Assembly (NCBI GenBank): GCA_947499565.1
Contig: CANMOV010000001.1
Coordinates: 248,001-312,000 of the forward strand
DNA: 64,000 nucleotides
Direction: 5' to 3'
From: an uncultured Croceitalea sp.
GTDB taxonomy: Bacteria; Bacteroidota; Bacteroidia; Flavobacteriales; Flavobacteriaceae
This document shows, piece after piece, positions 27,650-37,435 of the stretch. Position numbers and translations under genes: made by a program. How positions within the stretch are numbered: the first letter of the stretch is position 1; each line of letters opens with the position of its first letter. The notes beneath the pieces were generated by a model. It was not told the DNA's origin. It made no database searches and worked only from the letters and a program-made list of their open reading frames with translations.

Positions 27650-28900
27650 ATGATTAAAAATCGAATTCTATCCTTAGCTCTTTGTTTACTTTTTTTGCTT
27701 CACACTTCTTTTATCAAAAATAATACCGAAGCACCCACTCAGGATAAATTTGTTGTTGTTCTAGATGCTGGGCATGGTGGTCATGATCCAGGAAATTTAG
27801 GTAATGGTTACCTTGAAAAAAATATTGCTCTAGCAATTGTGCTTAAAGTAGGGGAGTTATTAGAAGGAAAAAAAGATATTGAAGTCATATATACAAGACA
27901 AGACGATACATTTGTAGACCTTTTTGAAAGAGGGGAAATTGCTAATAAAGCTAATGCAAATCTTTTTGTATCCGTTCATTGCGATTCCCATACCTCAGAT
28001 GCCAATGGTGCTGGTACATTTGTTCTTGGTTTGCATGCTAACAAACAAAATTTTGATGTTGCTAAAAAGGAGAATTCCGTTATTTACTTAGAGGATAATT
28101 ATGAACAAAAATATGCTAAGTATGATATTAACTCTCCAGAATCTGTTATTGGTTTAACCATTATGCAGGAAGAATTTTTGGAGCAAAGTATTCAATTGGC
28201 AAAATTAATGCAAGATAACTTTGCCGGAAAACTAAAACGTAAAGACCGTAAAGTAAAACAAGCAGGTTTTATTGTATTACATCAAACTTTTATGCCTAGC
28301 GTTTTAGTTGAAACTGGTTTTTTAACCAATAAGGGCGAGGGTTCTTATTTAAACTCCGCTAAAGGTCAAAATGAAATGGGAACCGCTATTGCAAATGCAA
28401 TATTAAGCTACAAAGATGGCGTTGATGCTAATCTTATTGAATTAAGCGACACTATTGTTGAACAAAAGACCCCTGAGAAGGAAGAAATTTCAAAAGAGAT
28501 AAAGGAGAAAGTAACTATTGCTCCACCTAAGGAAGAGGCTATTACAGAAGTTGTTGAAAAACCTTCAATTCCTGAGGTAAAAACTAAAACCGAGGTAAAA
28601 AAACCTCAAAAAATGGAAACAGTAGCTGTTGCCGATGTGATTTTTAAAGTTCAATTAATGGCAAGTTCAAAAATTATCCCTTTAGATGGCGCTAATTTTA
28701 AAGGTTTAAATACGCTTTCCAAAGAGCCAGTTAAAAATCTATACAGATATATGTACGGTAATACTAACTCATACTTAAAAGCCAAGCTGCTAAAGTCTAA
28801 TGCGGATGCTAAAGGCTATACAACTTCTTATATTGTAGCATATAAGAACGGTAATCGCATTCCATTACATGAGGCGATAAAATCTGTTCCAGTCCAATAA
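27650..28900 (+). CDS. N-acetylmuramoyl-L-alanine amidase (Amidase_3) with C-terminal SPOR-like region
   Basis: It cleaves the bond between N-acetylmuramic acid and L-alanine in periplasmic peptidoglycan, usually for cell separation. The 416-residue protein has a signal peptide to about residue 22. The Amidase_3 domain at 34-260 shows zinc ligands in VVLDAGHGGHDPG, the Glu of NGYLEKNIAL and His of LFVSVHCDSH, and ends with PSVLVETGFLTNKGEG. A Lys/Glu/Pro-rich linker (about 270-325) leads to a C-terminal SPOR-like region (FKVQLMASSKIIPLDGANFKGL) that may bind septal glycan. The MCE gene follows on the same strand. Confidence 0.92.
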   Translation: MIKNRILSLALCLLFLLHTSFIKNNTEAPTQDKFVVVLDAGHGGHDPGNLGNGYLEKNIALAIVLKVGELLEGKKDIEVIYTRQDDTFVDLFERGEIANKANANLFVSVHCDSHTSDANGAGTFVLGLHANKQNFDVAKKENSVIYLEDNYEQKYAKYDINSPESVIGLTIMQEEFLEQSIQLAKLMQDNFAGKLKRKDRKVKQAGFIVLHQTFMPSVLVETGFLTNKGEGSYLNSAKGQNEMGTAIANAILSYKDGVDANLIELSDTIVEQKTPEKEEISKEIKEKVTIAPPKEEAITEVVEKPSIPEVKTKTEVKKPQKMETVAVADVIFKVQLMASSKIIPLDGANFKGLNTLSKEPVKNLYRYMYGNTNSYLKAKLLKSNADAKGYTTSYIVAYKNGNRIPLHEAIKSVPVQ

Positions 28901-28904
28901 AGTC

Positions 28905-28930
28905 TTGTCTTAAAATTATTCCTAATTTTG
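28905..28930 (+). promoter_or_regulatory. Candidate promoter of the MCE gene
   Basis: TTG at 28905-28907 and TAATTTTG at 28923-28930 (full TAnnTTTG match) are separated by 15 bases. They start just after the amidase stop and lie 22 bases before the TTG start of the MCE gene. Confidence 0.4.
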
Positions 28931-28952
28931 TTTAGAACAGAAAACCAAACCT

Positions 28953-29918
28953 TTGAAGCTATCAAGAGAAGTTAAAACAGGTCTTATTGTTATTCTAGGT
29001 ATCCTTTGTGTAATATTTGGATATAGCTATTTAAAAGCATCTTCAATTTTTGACAATAGCAAAACACTTTATGCAGTATATAATTCTGTAGGTGGTCTAC
29101 AACCAGGTACAGAAGTGGTAATAAATGGTTTTAGTGTTGGAAATGTAAATAATATACGTTTTAAGGATAATACTGGAAAATTGCTAGTTACTTTCTCGGT
29201 AAATAGTGATTTTGAGTTTTCTAAGAATAGTAAAGCAGAGTTGTATGACACCGGTATTATTGGAGGTAAAGGAATTCAAATTATTCCGGTATTCGATGGT
29301 GCGCCAATGGTACAATCCGGAGACACTTTAAATGCTAATGTAAAACCAGGACTTACAGCATTGGTGCAAGAAAAGCTAACCCCTTTGCAATTAAAGGTCG
29401 AAGGAGCAGTCTCCAATGCCGATTCATTATTAATGAATTTTAACGATGTTTTAGATGACCAAACCAGAAGAGAGCTTCGCCAAAGCATAGCCGGGTTAAA
29501 TACATTGGTAAAAAGCTTTCAGACTAGTGCCAATGCCATGAATGAGATTCTTGTAAATAATAAACAACAATTGGACAGCTCCATAAAAAATATAAATACT
29601 ACTAGTGCAAATTTCGCAACGCTTTCAGAATCTTTGGCGGAAGCAAATTTAGCTAAAACGCTTAAAAATCTAGAAACCACTATTGCTAGTCTAAATGGAG
29701 TATTATCCAAAATAGAAAAGGGAGAAGGTTCTTTAGGAAAAATGGCTAATAACGATGAGTTATATGATAACTTATCTAATGCTTCACGTGAATTGGATTT
29801 GCTGTTACAGGACTTCAGGTTGAATCCAAAACGGTACGTAAACGTTTCAGTTTTTGGAAAGAAGCAGAAGGAGTATGAACTCCCTGAAGATGATCCCGCT
29901 GCTAAGAAAGATAACTAA
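28953..29918 (+). CDS. mlaD: MlaD family protein (MCE domain)
   Basis: MlaD proteins anchor in the inner membrane and form hexameric rings that carry lipids across the periplasm. The 321-residue protein starts at TTG, since no ATG precedes the conserved KLSREVKTGLIVILGIL start. A transmembrane helix lies at about 9-29. The MCE domain spans about 36-115 (LYAVYNSVGGLQPGTEVVINGFSVGNVNNIRF, GIIGGKGIQI), followed by a long helical tail at about 150-290 and a charged end. The ABC permease and ATPase partners are not adjacent. Two Fe-S protein genes follow after 8 bases. Confidence 0.92.
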   Translation: MKLSREVKTGLIVILGILCVIFGYSYLKASSIFDNSKTLYAVYNSVGGLQPGTEVVINGFSVGNVNNIRFKDNTGKLLVTFSVNSDFEFSKNSKAELYDTGIIGGKGIQIIPVFDGAPMVQSGDTLNANVKPGLTALVQEKLTPLQLKVEGAVSNADSLLMNFNDVLDDQTRRELRQSIAGLNTLVKSFQTSANAMNEILVNNKQQLDSSIKNINTTSANFATLSESLAEANLAKTLKNLETTIASLNGVLSKIEKGEGSLGKMANNDELYDNLSNASRELDLLLQDFRLNPKRYVNVSVFGKKQKEYELPEDDPAAKKDN

Positions 29919-29926
29919 CTAATTTT

Positions 29927-31249
29927 ATGGAATACCTTCCAAATATCCTTTTTGCCATAGCCCTTGTTTTGGGTATTGGTTTTTTTGTAAGAAATATTCA
30001 AAAATTATCAAGGAACATAAAACTTGGTAAAACTGTAGACGCAAGTGATAATAAATCGCAGCGTTGGAAAAATATGGCAAGAATTGCTCTTGGACAAACC
30101 AAAATGGTTGTGCGTCCTATTGCTGGTCTTATGCATATAATTGTCTACGTAGGTTTTATCATTATTAATATAGAGGTATTAGAGATTGTAATCGATGGTC
30201 TTTTAGGAACGCATAGAGTTTTCGCATCACTTGGCACTCTTTATGATTTTTTAATTGGTTCGTTTGAAGTATTGGCTTTTCTAGTAATTGTGGCAGTAGT
30301 CATTTTTTGGATACGTAGGAATGCTATAAAGCTAAAACGCTTTATTAAGCCTGAAATGGAAGGCTGGCCTAAAAAAGATGGTAACCTGATTCTATATATT
30401 GAGTTGGTATTGATGTTTTTGTTTTTAACGATGAATGCTGCCGATTTTCAATTACAACAGCTAGGTGCAGAACATTATACCAAAGCAGGTTCATTTCCTA
30501 TAAGTCAGTTTATTGCTCCATTATTTGATGGTATGTCAGTATCAAACCTGATAATGGTTGAACGTACTGCATGGTGGTTACATATTCTAGGCATACTTGC
30601 TTTTTTAAATTACCTATACTATTCTAAACACCTCCATATATTATTGGCTTTCCCAAATACTTATTATGGGAAACTTAAAGTACAGGGAGCATTTAATAAT
30701 GTTGAAGCTGTTACTAATGAAGTTAAGTTGATGCTAGACCCATCTGCAGACCCTTTTGCAGCTCCGGCTGAAGATGTACCAGAACCTGAAAAATTTGGAG
30801 CTTCGGATGTTAAGGATTTAAATAGGATACAACTTTTAAATGCATACACCTGTACGGAATGTGGTAGATGCACATCAGAATGCCCAGCGAATCAGACCGG
30901 GAAGAAGTTATCTCCTAGAAAGATAATGATGGATACCCGAGATCGATTGGAAGAAGTGGGTAAAAACATAGATAAGAACAAAGGTGTATTTGTAGACGAT
31001 GGTAAGCAGCTTTTGGGAGATTATATTTCTAACGAAGAGCTTTGGGCATGTACTACATGCAATGCATGTGTTGAAGCTTGTCCAGTCAGCATAGACCCAC
31101 TTTCCATTATTTTAGAAATGAGGCGTTATTTAGTTATGGAGCAATCAGCGGCACCTACAGAATTAAATAACATGATGTCCAATATTGAAAATAATGGTGC
31201 TCCATGGCCTTATAATCAAATGGATCGGTTAAACTGGGTAAACGAATAA
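29927..31249 (+). CDS. Membrane Fe-S protein, heterodisulfide-reductase/GlpC-like, two 4Fe-4S sites
   Basis: The 440-residue protein has about five hydrophobic helices (near residues 5-22, 62-85, 100-125, 145-165, 205-225), which resemble a NarI/HdrE-like quinone-facing module. The C-terminal ferredoxin-like part has CTECGRCTSECP near residue 309 and CTTCNACVEACP near 375, each followed by the Pro-containing fourth ligand pattern of a 4Fe-4S cluster. It probably passes electrons between quinones and the cytosolic CCG-domain partner encoded 10 bases downstream. The physiological substrate is unknown. The amidase-MCE-FeS-FeS order is conserved in Flavobacteriaceae. Confidence 0.9.
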   Translation: MEYLPNILFAIALVLGIGFFVRNIQKLSRNIKLGKTVDASDNKSQRWKNMARIALGQTKMVVRPIAGLMHIIVYVGFIIINIEVLEIVIDGLLGTHRVFASLGTLYDFLIGSFEVLAFLVIVAVVIFWIRRNAIKLKRFIKPEMEGWPKKDGNLILYIELVLMFLFLTMNAADFQLQQLGAEHYTKAGSFPISQFIAPLFDGMSVSNLIMVERTAWWLHILGILAFLNYLYYSKHLHILLAFPNTYYGKLKVQGAFNNVEAVTNEVKLMLDPSADPFAAPAEDVPEPEKFGASDVKDLNRIQLLNAYTCTECGRCTSECPANQTGKKLSPRKIMMDTRDRLEEVGKNIDKNKGVFVDDGKQLLGDYISNEELWACTTCNACVEACPVSIDPLSIILEMRRYLVMEQSAAPTELNNMMSNIENNGAPWPYNQMDRLNWVNE

Positions 31250-31259
31250 ATTTATAACT

Positions 31260-32048
31260 ATGAGTGATGCACTTAAGGTGAAGACTATGGAAGAATTCAT
31301 GGCGCAAGGAACACAACCAGAAATCCTATTTTGGGTTGGTTCTGCTGGTAGTTATGATGACAGAGCCAAAAAGATTTCTAGGGCTTTTGTTAAATTACTC
31401 AATAAAGCCAATGTTGATTTTGCAGTTTTAGGGTCGGAAGAGAGCTGTACTGGAGATGTTGCAAAACGTGCTGGAAATGAGTTTCTGTTCCAGATGCAGG
31501 CTATGATGAATATTGAAATTTTAAATGGCTACGAAATAAAACGGATTGTAACATGTGATCCGCATTCCTTTAATACAATAAAGAATGAATACCCTGGTCT
31601 TGGCGGCAATTATGAAGTTGTTCACCATACACAATATATAAAGGAACTTATTGATAGTGGACGTTTATCTGTTGAGGGTGATTTTTATAAGGGGAAACGA
31701 ATTACATTTCATGATCCATGCTATTTAGGAAGGGCAAACTCAGTTTATGACGCTCCTAGAGAAGTGCTTAAAAAAACAAATGCAACTATTATAGAAATGA
31801 AACGCAACAAAAAGACAGCTTTATGTTGTGGAGCCGGAGGCGCTCAAATGTTTAAAGAACCTGAAAAAGGAGATATGGACATTAATGTCTTACGTACAAA
31901 AGACGCATTGGAAACCAATCCTAATATTATTGCTACGGGTTGTCCTTACTGTAATACCATGATGACAGACGGCATTAAAGCCCACGAAAAGGAAGCTTCT
32001 GTGGAGGTATTAGACATTGCCGAGCTTATTGCAAATACTGAAGGTTAG
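31260..32048 (+). CDS. (Fe-S)-binding CCG-domain protein (HdrB/LutA/GlpC-like)
   Basis: The 262-residue soluble protein carries two cysteine-rich blocks of the CCG family: the first near residue 58-70 (LGSEESCTGDVAKRAGNEFLFQ) and HDPCYLGR near 150, and the second as ALCCGAGGAQMFKEPEKG and ATGCPYCNTMMTDG. It would bind a non-cubane or 4Fe-4S centre and act with the membrane Fe-S protein upstream as an electron-transfer or reductase pair. The substrate is not predictable from sequence. Confidence 0.9.
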   Translation: MSDALKVKTMEEFMAQGTQPEILFWVGSAGSYDDRAKKISRAFVKLLNKANVDFAVLGSEESCTGDVAKRAGNEFLFQMQAMMNIEILNGYEIKRIVTCDPHSFNTIKNEYPGLGGNYEVVHHTQYIKELIDSGRLSVEGDFYKGKRITFHDPCYLGRANSVYDAPREVLKKTNATIIEMKRNKKTALCCGAGGAQMFKEPEKGDMDINVLRTKDALETNPNIIATGCPYCNTMMTDGIKAHEKEASVEVLDIAELIANTEG

Positions 32049-32064
32049 TAAAACATAACTCTTA

Positions 32065-32730
32065 ATGAGATTAAGTCCTATTCTATTTTCACTTATAATT
32101 TGTTTTTCTTGTCAAGAAAAACAAAAGATAACTGCTGTTAATAAATCTATTGCTACGGACTGTGATTATAACGAAAAAACGTGGTTAGAATTCGACGAAG
32201 AACAGAAAAGTAAGATTCTTAACTCTAGACTAATAAACCAAAACATAATATCAGTTCTAAAAGGCGAAAAGTATATTATTGATGGGACCACAGAAAAACA
32301 AGGTATTATTAGGAGTATAGCATATGCTAACTGCAATCATTTACCATTATATCTACATTTCACTAATCTAATTCTTAGTGATTCAATTCTTATTTATACG
32401 GATACTACTAAAATCAATCATTATACTCCTACTAGTGATTTAGGTTATCCTATAATCAAATTATTCAAAAAACATCCAAAGGAGATGTTTAATTACGTTA
32501 GTAAATCTCCAGAGAACAATTATAACATTTCTGGAGCTTTGATTGCCGGTTTTTATGAAAAATCCTTGAACCTCATCTCTGATATTCCTACCCCGGTAAT
32601 TACAGTTGATGAGCTTTTTACTATTATAGAAGAGAATGTTGATTTTGAGACTAATAATAAGAAAGAATTCTACAAGAATTTTAAAATTGATATTGAACAA
32701 GGCTTATGGGAAATGCATCAAGAACATTGA
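32065..32730 (+). CDS. Lipoprotein of unknown function
   Basis: The 221-residue protein opens with a lipoprotein signal (MRLSPILFSLIICFSC, Cys16). The rest is a soluble, moderately charged domain (TEKQGIIRSIAYANCNHLPLYLHFTNLILSD) with no motif I recognise. It sits between the Fe-S pair and the conserved 160-residue gene on the same strand, and its base composition is more AT-rich than its neighbours, so it may be a recent insertion in an otherwise conserved gene order. Confidence 0.75.
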   Translation: MRLSPILFSLIICFSCQEKQKITAVNKSIATDCDYNEKTWLEFDEEQKSKILNSRLINQNIISVLKGEKYIIDGTTEKQGIIRSIAYANCNHLPLYLHFTNLILSDSILIYTDTTKINHYTPTSDLGYPIIKLFKKHPKEMFNYVSKSPENNYNISGALIAGFYEKSLNLISDIPTPVITVDELFTIIEENVDFETNNKKEFYKNFKIDIEQGLWEMHQEH

Positions 32731-32760
32731 TAATATTGTTTTGCACTTTAGAATAAAATT

Positions 32761-33243
32761 ATGCTAGTAGACTTTAAATCATTACCAGATAATTCTAGAA
32801 TTTGGATTTACCAATGTAACCGTAGTTTTTCAGCTGAAGAGTTAGAAGAAGTTACTACAGGGTTAAACACGTTTATTACCCAATGGACTGCACACGGAAG
32901 TGATTTAAAAGCTGGTTTTGAGATTAAATACAATCGTTTTATTATTATTGGATTAGACCAAGCTGAAGCTAGTGCTTCAGGTTGTTCTATAGATGCATCA
33001 GTGCATTATATTCAAAGTTTAGAGAAGCAATACAATGTTGATTTGTTGGATAAAATGAACGTTTCATACAAGCAAGGAGAGTATGTGGCATATAAAGACC
33101 TAAAAGACTTTAAAAAAATGGCTAAAGAGCGTGCGGTTTCAAAAAACACCATTGTTTTTAACAACTTGGTAGCTACAAAACAAGATTATTTGGAGAACTG
33201 GGAAGTTCCCGCTTCAGAGAGTTGGCATGCTCGTTTTATGTGA
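32761..33243 (+). CDS. Conserved Bacteroidetes protein often labelled ABC transporter ATPase
   Basis: The 160-residue protein (MLVDFKSLPDNSRIWIYQCNRSFSAEELEEV, a SASGCSIDASVHYIQSLEK core, SWHARFM end) is conserved in flavobacteria directly upstream of the GH3 fusion gene. Databases often call it an ABC transporter ATPase, but I see no Walker A or B motif and no signature loop, so that name appears unjustified. The single Cys in the SGCSID segment is a candidate functional residue. The function is unknown. Confidence 0.85.
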   Translation: MLVDFKSLPDNSRIWIYQCNRSFSAEELEEVTTGLNTFITQWTAHGSDLKAGFEIKYNRFIIIGLDQAEASASGCSIDASVHYIQSLEKQYNVDLLDKMNVSYKQGEYVAYKDLKDFKKMAKERAVSKNTIVFNNLVATKQDYLENWEVPASESWHARFM

Positions 33244-33344
33244 ATTTTATCCCAAATATGCTCGATTTCCCCTATTTTCTTTAGTTTCTTCGATGAAATA
33301 CAATATTTTTATTCGCTTTAAGTTGATGCCCTAGACAATTTAGT

Positions 33345-36257
33345 ATGCGTAAATACTTTTACTCTCTTTTCTTTTCACTTTCTTTTTTTATAACTCAAGG
33401 TCAGATAAACCCTTTAGTTACTTCAGATTCTGTTTTACAGCAGCGGTGGGTGGAAGCGAAGTATACTAAGATGACCCTTGAAGAAAAAATTGGGCAATTA
33501 TTTATGGTCAGTATTGCATCTGATCAGAATAATAATGCTACATCAGCTATAAAAACGCTAATTGAAGAAGAACATATAGGTGGAGTAATCTTCTCTAAAG
33601 GAGGTCCAGTGCGGCAAGCAAAATTGACCAATGAATACCAAGCAGCATCAAAAATTCCTTTATTGATTGGCATGGATGCGGAGTGGGGGTTAGCGATGAG
33701 ATTGGACTCTACGTATGCCTTTCCATGGAATATGACATTAGGCGCAATTAGGGATAGCACGGTTGTAGAAAAAGTAGGTAGACAAATAGGTAAGCATGCA
33801 AAACGAATAGGAGTCAACATTAATTTTGCGCCAGATATTGATATTAACATCAACCCTAGAAATCCAATAATTGGTAATCGTTCTTTTGGAGAAGACAAAG
33901 AAAATGTAGCGCAAAAGGGAGTAGCATTTATGAAAGGGATGGAAAGTGTTGGTGTATTAACCTCTGGTAAGCATTTTCCTGGTCATGGTGATACGGAAAC
34001 AGACTCTCATAAAGCTCTTCCTTATCTAGATTTTACTAAAGAGCGCTTGGATAGTATTGAGATTTATCCCTTTAAAAAACTTATCGCAAATGGCTTAAGC
34101 AGTGTTATGGTTGCTCACCTTGATATTCCTAGTTTACAAGGAATAGAGGGACATCCGTCATCATTATCTAAAAACATAATTACAAACTTGCTAAAAAAAC
34201 AGCTTGGTTTTAATGGATTGGTTTTTACAGATGCGTTGAATATGAAAGCAGTTTCGGAGTTTGCTCCGGAAGGAGAGGTAGAGCTTTCTGCTTTTATGGC
34301 TGGAAACGATATTCTTTTAATGCCAGTAGATGTAAAAAATGCTAAAGAAAAAATCATAGAAGCCTATAATTACGGACTTATTACAGAGCAGCGATTAAGC
34401 GAATCTGTTAAGAAAATTTTAATGGCAAAATACAAAGCAGGTTTGCAGAATTACACGCCCGTGGCAGTGGATAGTTTGTATGAAGATTTGAATGACTTAG
34501 CTAATGATATTGTTTATGAGGAAGCAATCGAAAATGCAATTACTATCGTTAAGAACAAATTCGATTTAGCTCCAATCAAAAACTTAGACAATAAAAAGAT
34601 TGCATATGTAAAGTTTGGAGATGATGATGGGGTACCATTTTTCAACACTTTAAACAAGTATGCTAAAGTCACTCAAATTGAAGCTAAAGATATTGCGGGA
34701 TATCGTGAAAAGCTTAAAGATTTCAACCTAGTGATTATAGGTTTTCATAAAAATAATGATAGTCCGTGGAAAGCATATAAGTTTTCTAAAAACGAATTGT
34801 TTTGGCTGCAAGAAATCTCAAGATTGCGCACAAGCAATACTATTTTAACAGTTTTTGCGAAACCATACGCATTGCTAGATGTAATAAATTTTAGCAGCGT
34901 TGATGCGGTAGTTGTTGGTTATCAAAATAGTAAAATTGCTCAGGAGAAAACTGCTCAGGTATTATTTGGAGCACTTCCTTCAAAAGGTGTGTTACCCGTT
35001 TCTGCAAGCGCTGCATTTCCTGTTAATACCGGACTTAAAACCAAATCAATTGCGAGATTGGGTTATAGCATTCCGGAACGTGTTGGTTTAAGTTCGACGA
35101 AATTAGCAGTGGTAGATAGCTTGGTGCAGCTAGGAATAGATTCTTTAATGTATCCTGGTGCTCAAATACTTGTGGCCAAGAAGGGTAAAGTAGTTTATCA
35201 AAAGAATTTTGGAAAACCTACATATACAAGTGCTGATAGCATTGATGACAATCATATTTATGATTTAGCTTCTTTAACAAAAATTTTAGCAACCTTACCT
35301 TTGATAATGCAAATGGAAGAGGATAATGAAATTGAATTAAATGATACCTTTGAGGACTTAATTCCACAATATGCAGAGTCAGAATTAAAAGATGTTACCG
35401 TTTTAAAAGCATTATCCCATTATGGAAGACTACCAGCTTGGATTGCTTTTTATGCGAGTACCTTAGATAGAAAGCGTAAACCATCAACAGAATTTTATAG
35501 AAATAAGCCCTCAGATGGCTTTTCTATTAAAGTAACGGATAAATTATACCTTACTGATGCGTACAAGGATTCTATTTACAATCGTATTGGGCGTCAGGAA
35601 TTAAAATCCAATAGATATCGCTATAGCGATGTAGCCTATTACGTGCTTAAAAAATACATAGAAGACACAAAAAGTAAAAGACTAGATGTATTAATTAATG
35701 ATTTTTTATTACAATCTTTAGGAGCTACAAATACTTGCTATAATCCTTTGGAAAAGTTTAAAAAGGAAAGAATAGTTCCATCAGAAGAAGACAATTATTA
35801 TAGGTATGAAACCGTGCAGGGTTATGTTCATGATATGGGAGCAGCTATGCAAAATGGAGTTGGTGGCCATGCAGGTTTATTCAGTAATGCTAATGATGTA
35901 GCTAAGATTATGCAAATGTATTTGCAAGGAGGTCGTTATGGAGGAGAACGTTATTTGGATGCCAGAACTGTTGAGAAATTTAATAAATGTTATTTCTGTG
36001 ACAAGGATGTTAGGCGAGGTGTAGGTTTTGATAAACCACAACTTAAAGATAGTGGTCCAACTTGTGGATGTGTTTCAAGAAAAAGCTTTGGACATAGTGG
36101 TTTTACAGGCACCTACACTTGGGCAGACCCAGATGAAGAATTGGTCTACGTATTTTTATCTAATAGAACATATCCTTCCTCTAGAAACAATATTCTAGTA
36201 AAATCCGGATTACGAACTCGAATTCAGCAAGCGATTTATGATTCTATTATCAATTAG
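33345..36257 (+). CDS. Fusion of GH3 beta-N-acetylglucosaminidase and beta-lactamase-like serine hydrolase
   Basis: The 970-residue protein has a signal peptide to about residue 19. The NagZ-like GH3 domain (30-380) has KHFPGHGDTETDSHKALP near 209-226, including the His/Asp catalytic loop, and GFNGLVFTDALNMKAV. A GH3 C-terminal domain spans about 400-570. The second half (590-970) is a beta-lactamase/PBP-type hydrolase with S643-L-T-K646 as SxxK, Y760-S-D in the YxN position and GHSGFTG in the KTG position. It probably removes GlcNAc from muropeptides and cleaves an amide or ester in the same material, in the periplasm or outside. This fusion is typical of Bacteroidetes. bshA follows. Confidence 0.93.
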   Translation: MRKYFYSLFFSLSFFITQGQINPLVTSDSVLQQRWVEAKYTKMTLEEKIGQLFMVSIASDQNNNATSAIKTLIEEEHIGGVIFSKGGPVRQAKLTNEYQAASKIPLLIGMDAEWGLAMRLDSTYAFPWNMTLGAIRDSTVVEKVGRQIGKHAKRIGVNINFAPDIDININPRNPIIGNRSFGEDKENVAQKGVAFMKGMESVGVLTSGKHFPGHGDTETDSHKALPYLDFTKERLDSIEIYPFKKLIANGLSSVMVAHLDIPSLQGIEGHPSSLSKNIITNLLKKQLGFNGLVFTDALNMKAVSEFAPEGEVELSAFMAGNDILLMPVDVKNAKEKIIEAYNYGLITEQRLSESVKKILMAKYKAGLQNYTPVAVDSLYEDLNDLANDIVYEEAIENAITIVKNKFDLAPIKNLDNKKIAYVKFGDDDGVPFFNTLNKYAKVTQIEAKDIAGYREKLKDFNLVIIGFHKNNDSPWKAYKFSKNELFWLQEISRLRTSNTILTVFAKPYALLDVINFSSVDAVVVGYQNSKIAQEKTAQVLFGALPSKGVLPVSASAAFPVNTGLKTKSIARLGYSIPERVGLSSTKLAVVDSLVQLGIDSLMYPGAQILVAKKGKVVYQKNFGKPTYTSADSIDDNHIYDLASLTKILATLPLIMQMEEDNEIELNDTFEDLIPQYAESELKDVTVLKALSHYGRLPAWIAFYASTLDRKRKPSTEFYRNKPSDGFSIKVTDKLYLTDAYKDSIYNRIGRQELKSNRYRYSDVAYYVLKKYIEDTKSKRLDVLINDFLLQSLGATNTCYNPLEKFKKERIVPSEEDNYYRYETVQGYVHDMGAAMQNGVGGHAGLFSNANDVAKIMQMYLQGGRYGGERYLDARTVEKFNKCYFCDKDVRRGVGFDKPQLKDSGPTCGCVSRKSFGHSGFTGTYTWADPDEELVYVFLSNRTYPSSRNNILVKSGLRTRIQQAIYDSIIN

Positions 36258-36286
36258 CAACTAAAATATAAGCTAATTTTATACCC

Positions 36287-37429
36287 ATGAAGATAGCTAT
36301 AGTATGTTACCCAACATTTGGGGGGAGTGGAGTAGTGGCAACTGAATTAGGGATAGCCCTAGCCGAAAGAGGTCATGAAGTGCATTTTATCACTTACAAA
36401 CAACCAGTTCGACTAGACCTTTTAAGTAATAACATTCACTTTCATGAAGTAAATGTGCCAGACTATCCATTATTTAAGTATCAACCTTATGAGTTAGCAT
36501 TGTCTAGTAAATTGGTAGATACCGTGCGTCATTTTGGAATAGAAGTTTTGCATGTGCACTATGCAATTCCTCATGCGTATGCTGGTTATATGGCTAAGAA
36601 GATGCTACAAGAAGAAGGCATTTTTATCCCAATGATTACTACGCTTCATGGTACGGATATTACATTAGTGGGTAAGCATCCTTTTTATAAACCAGCGGTT
36701 ACATTTAGTATAAATAAATCTGATATAGTTACTTCTGTTTCCGAAAATTTGAAACAGAGTACTAATGAAATTTTTGAGGTTGAGAAAGAGATTGAAGTAA
36801 TCCCAAATTTTATAGACAAGAAGAAATATAGTTCTGGTTATACCGATTGTCAACGCTCTTTAATGGCAAATGATGACGAGAAAATAGTAACACATATCAG
36901 TAATTTTAGAAAAGTAAAACGTATTCCAGATGTTGTTACCGTGTTTCACAAGATTCAAGAAAAAATACCAGCTAAGCTAATAATGGTTGGAGAAGGTCCT
37001 GAAAAAGAAGGTGCAGAGTATTTATGTGAAAAATTAGGAATTAAAGATAAAGTTGTCTTTTTGGGGAATAGTAATGAGATTGATAGAATCTTATGCTTCT
37101 CGGATTTATTCTTATTGCCTTCTGAGACGGAAAGTTTTGGTTTAGCAGCATTGGAAGCTATGATCAATAAAGTTCCTGTAGTGTCGTCTAATGCTGGAGG
37201 GATACCTGAAGTTAATAAACATGGGGTAACAGGATTTTTAAGCGATATAGGTAATACTGCTGAAATGGCTACAAATGCAATTAAGATTCTTGAAAACGAT
37301 ACAAATCTTGAACAATTTAAAGACGAAGCATTTAAATGGGCCTTACAATTTGATATTTTAAACATTTTACCTATGTACGAAGAGGTATATGATAAGGCTT
37401 ACAAATCTCGATTTAAGAATTCTTATTAG
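36287..37429 (+). CDS. bshA: N-acetyl-alpha-D-glucosaminyl L-malate synthase BshA
   Basis: BshA is a GT4 enzyme that transfers GlcNAc from UDP-GlcNAc to L-malate, the first step of bacillithiol synthesis. The 380 residues start MKIAIVCYPTFGGSGVVATELG, with the glycine-rich donor loop. TLHGTDITLVG, SNFRKVKRIPDVV and the C-terminal LPSETESFGLAALEAMINKVPVVSSNAGGIPEV block with its EX7E-type pair are all present. bshB and bshC are not in the window. It follows the GH3 fusion by 29 bases. Confidence 0.94.
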   Translation: MKIAIVCYPTFGGSGVVATELGIALAERGHEVHFITYKQPVRLDLLSNNIHFHEVNVPDYPLFKYQPYELALSSKLVDTVRHFGIEVLHVHYAIPHAYAGYMAKKMLQEEGIFIPMITTLHGTDITLVGKHPFYKPAVTFSINKSDIVTSVSENLKQSTNEIFEVEKEIEVIPNFIDKKKYSSGYTDCQRSLMANDDEKIVTHISNFRKVKRIPDVVTVFHKIQEKIPAKLIMVGEGPEKEGAEYLCEKLGIKDKVVFLGNSNEIDRILCFSDLFLLPSETESFGLAALEAMINKVPVVSSNAGGIPEVNKHGVTGFLSDIGNTAEMATNAIKILENDTNLEQFKDEAFKWALQFDILNILPMYEEVYDKAYKSRFKNSY

Positions 37430-37435
37430 TTACAT

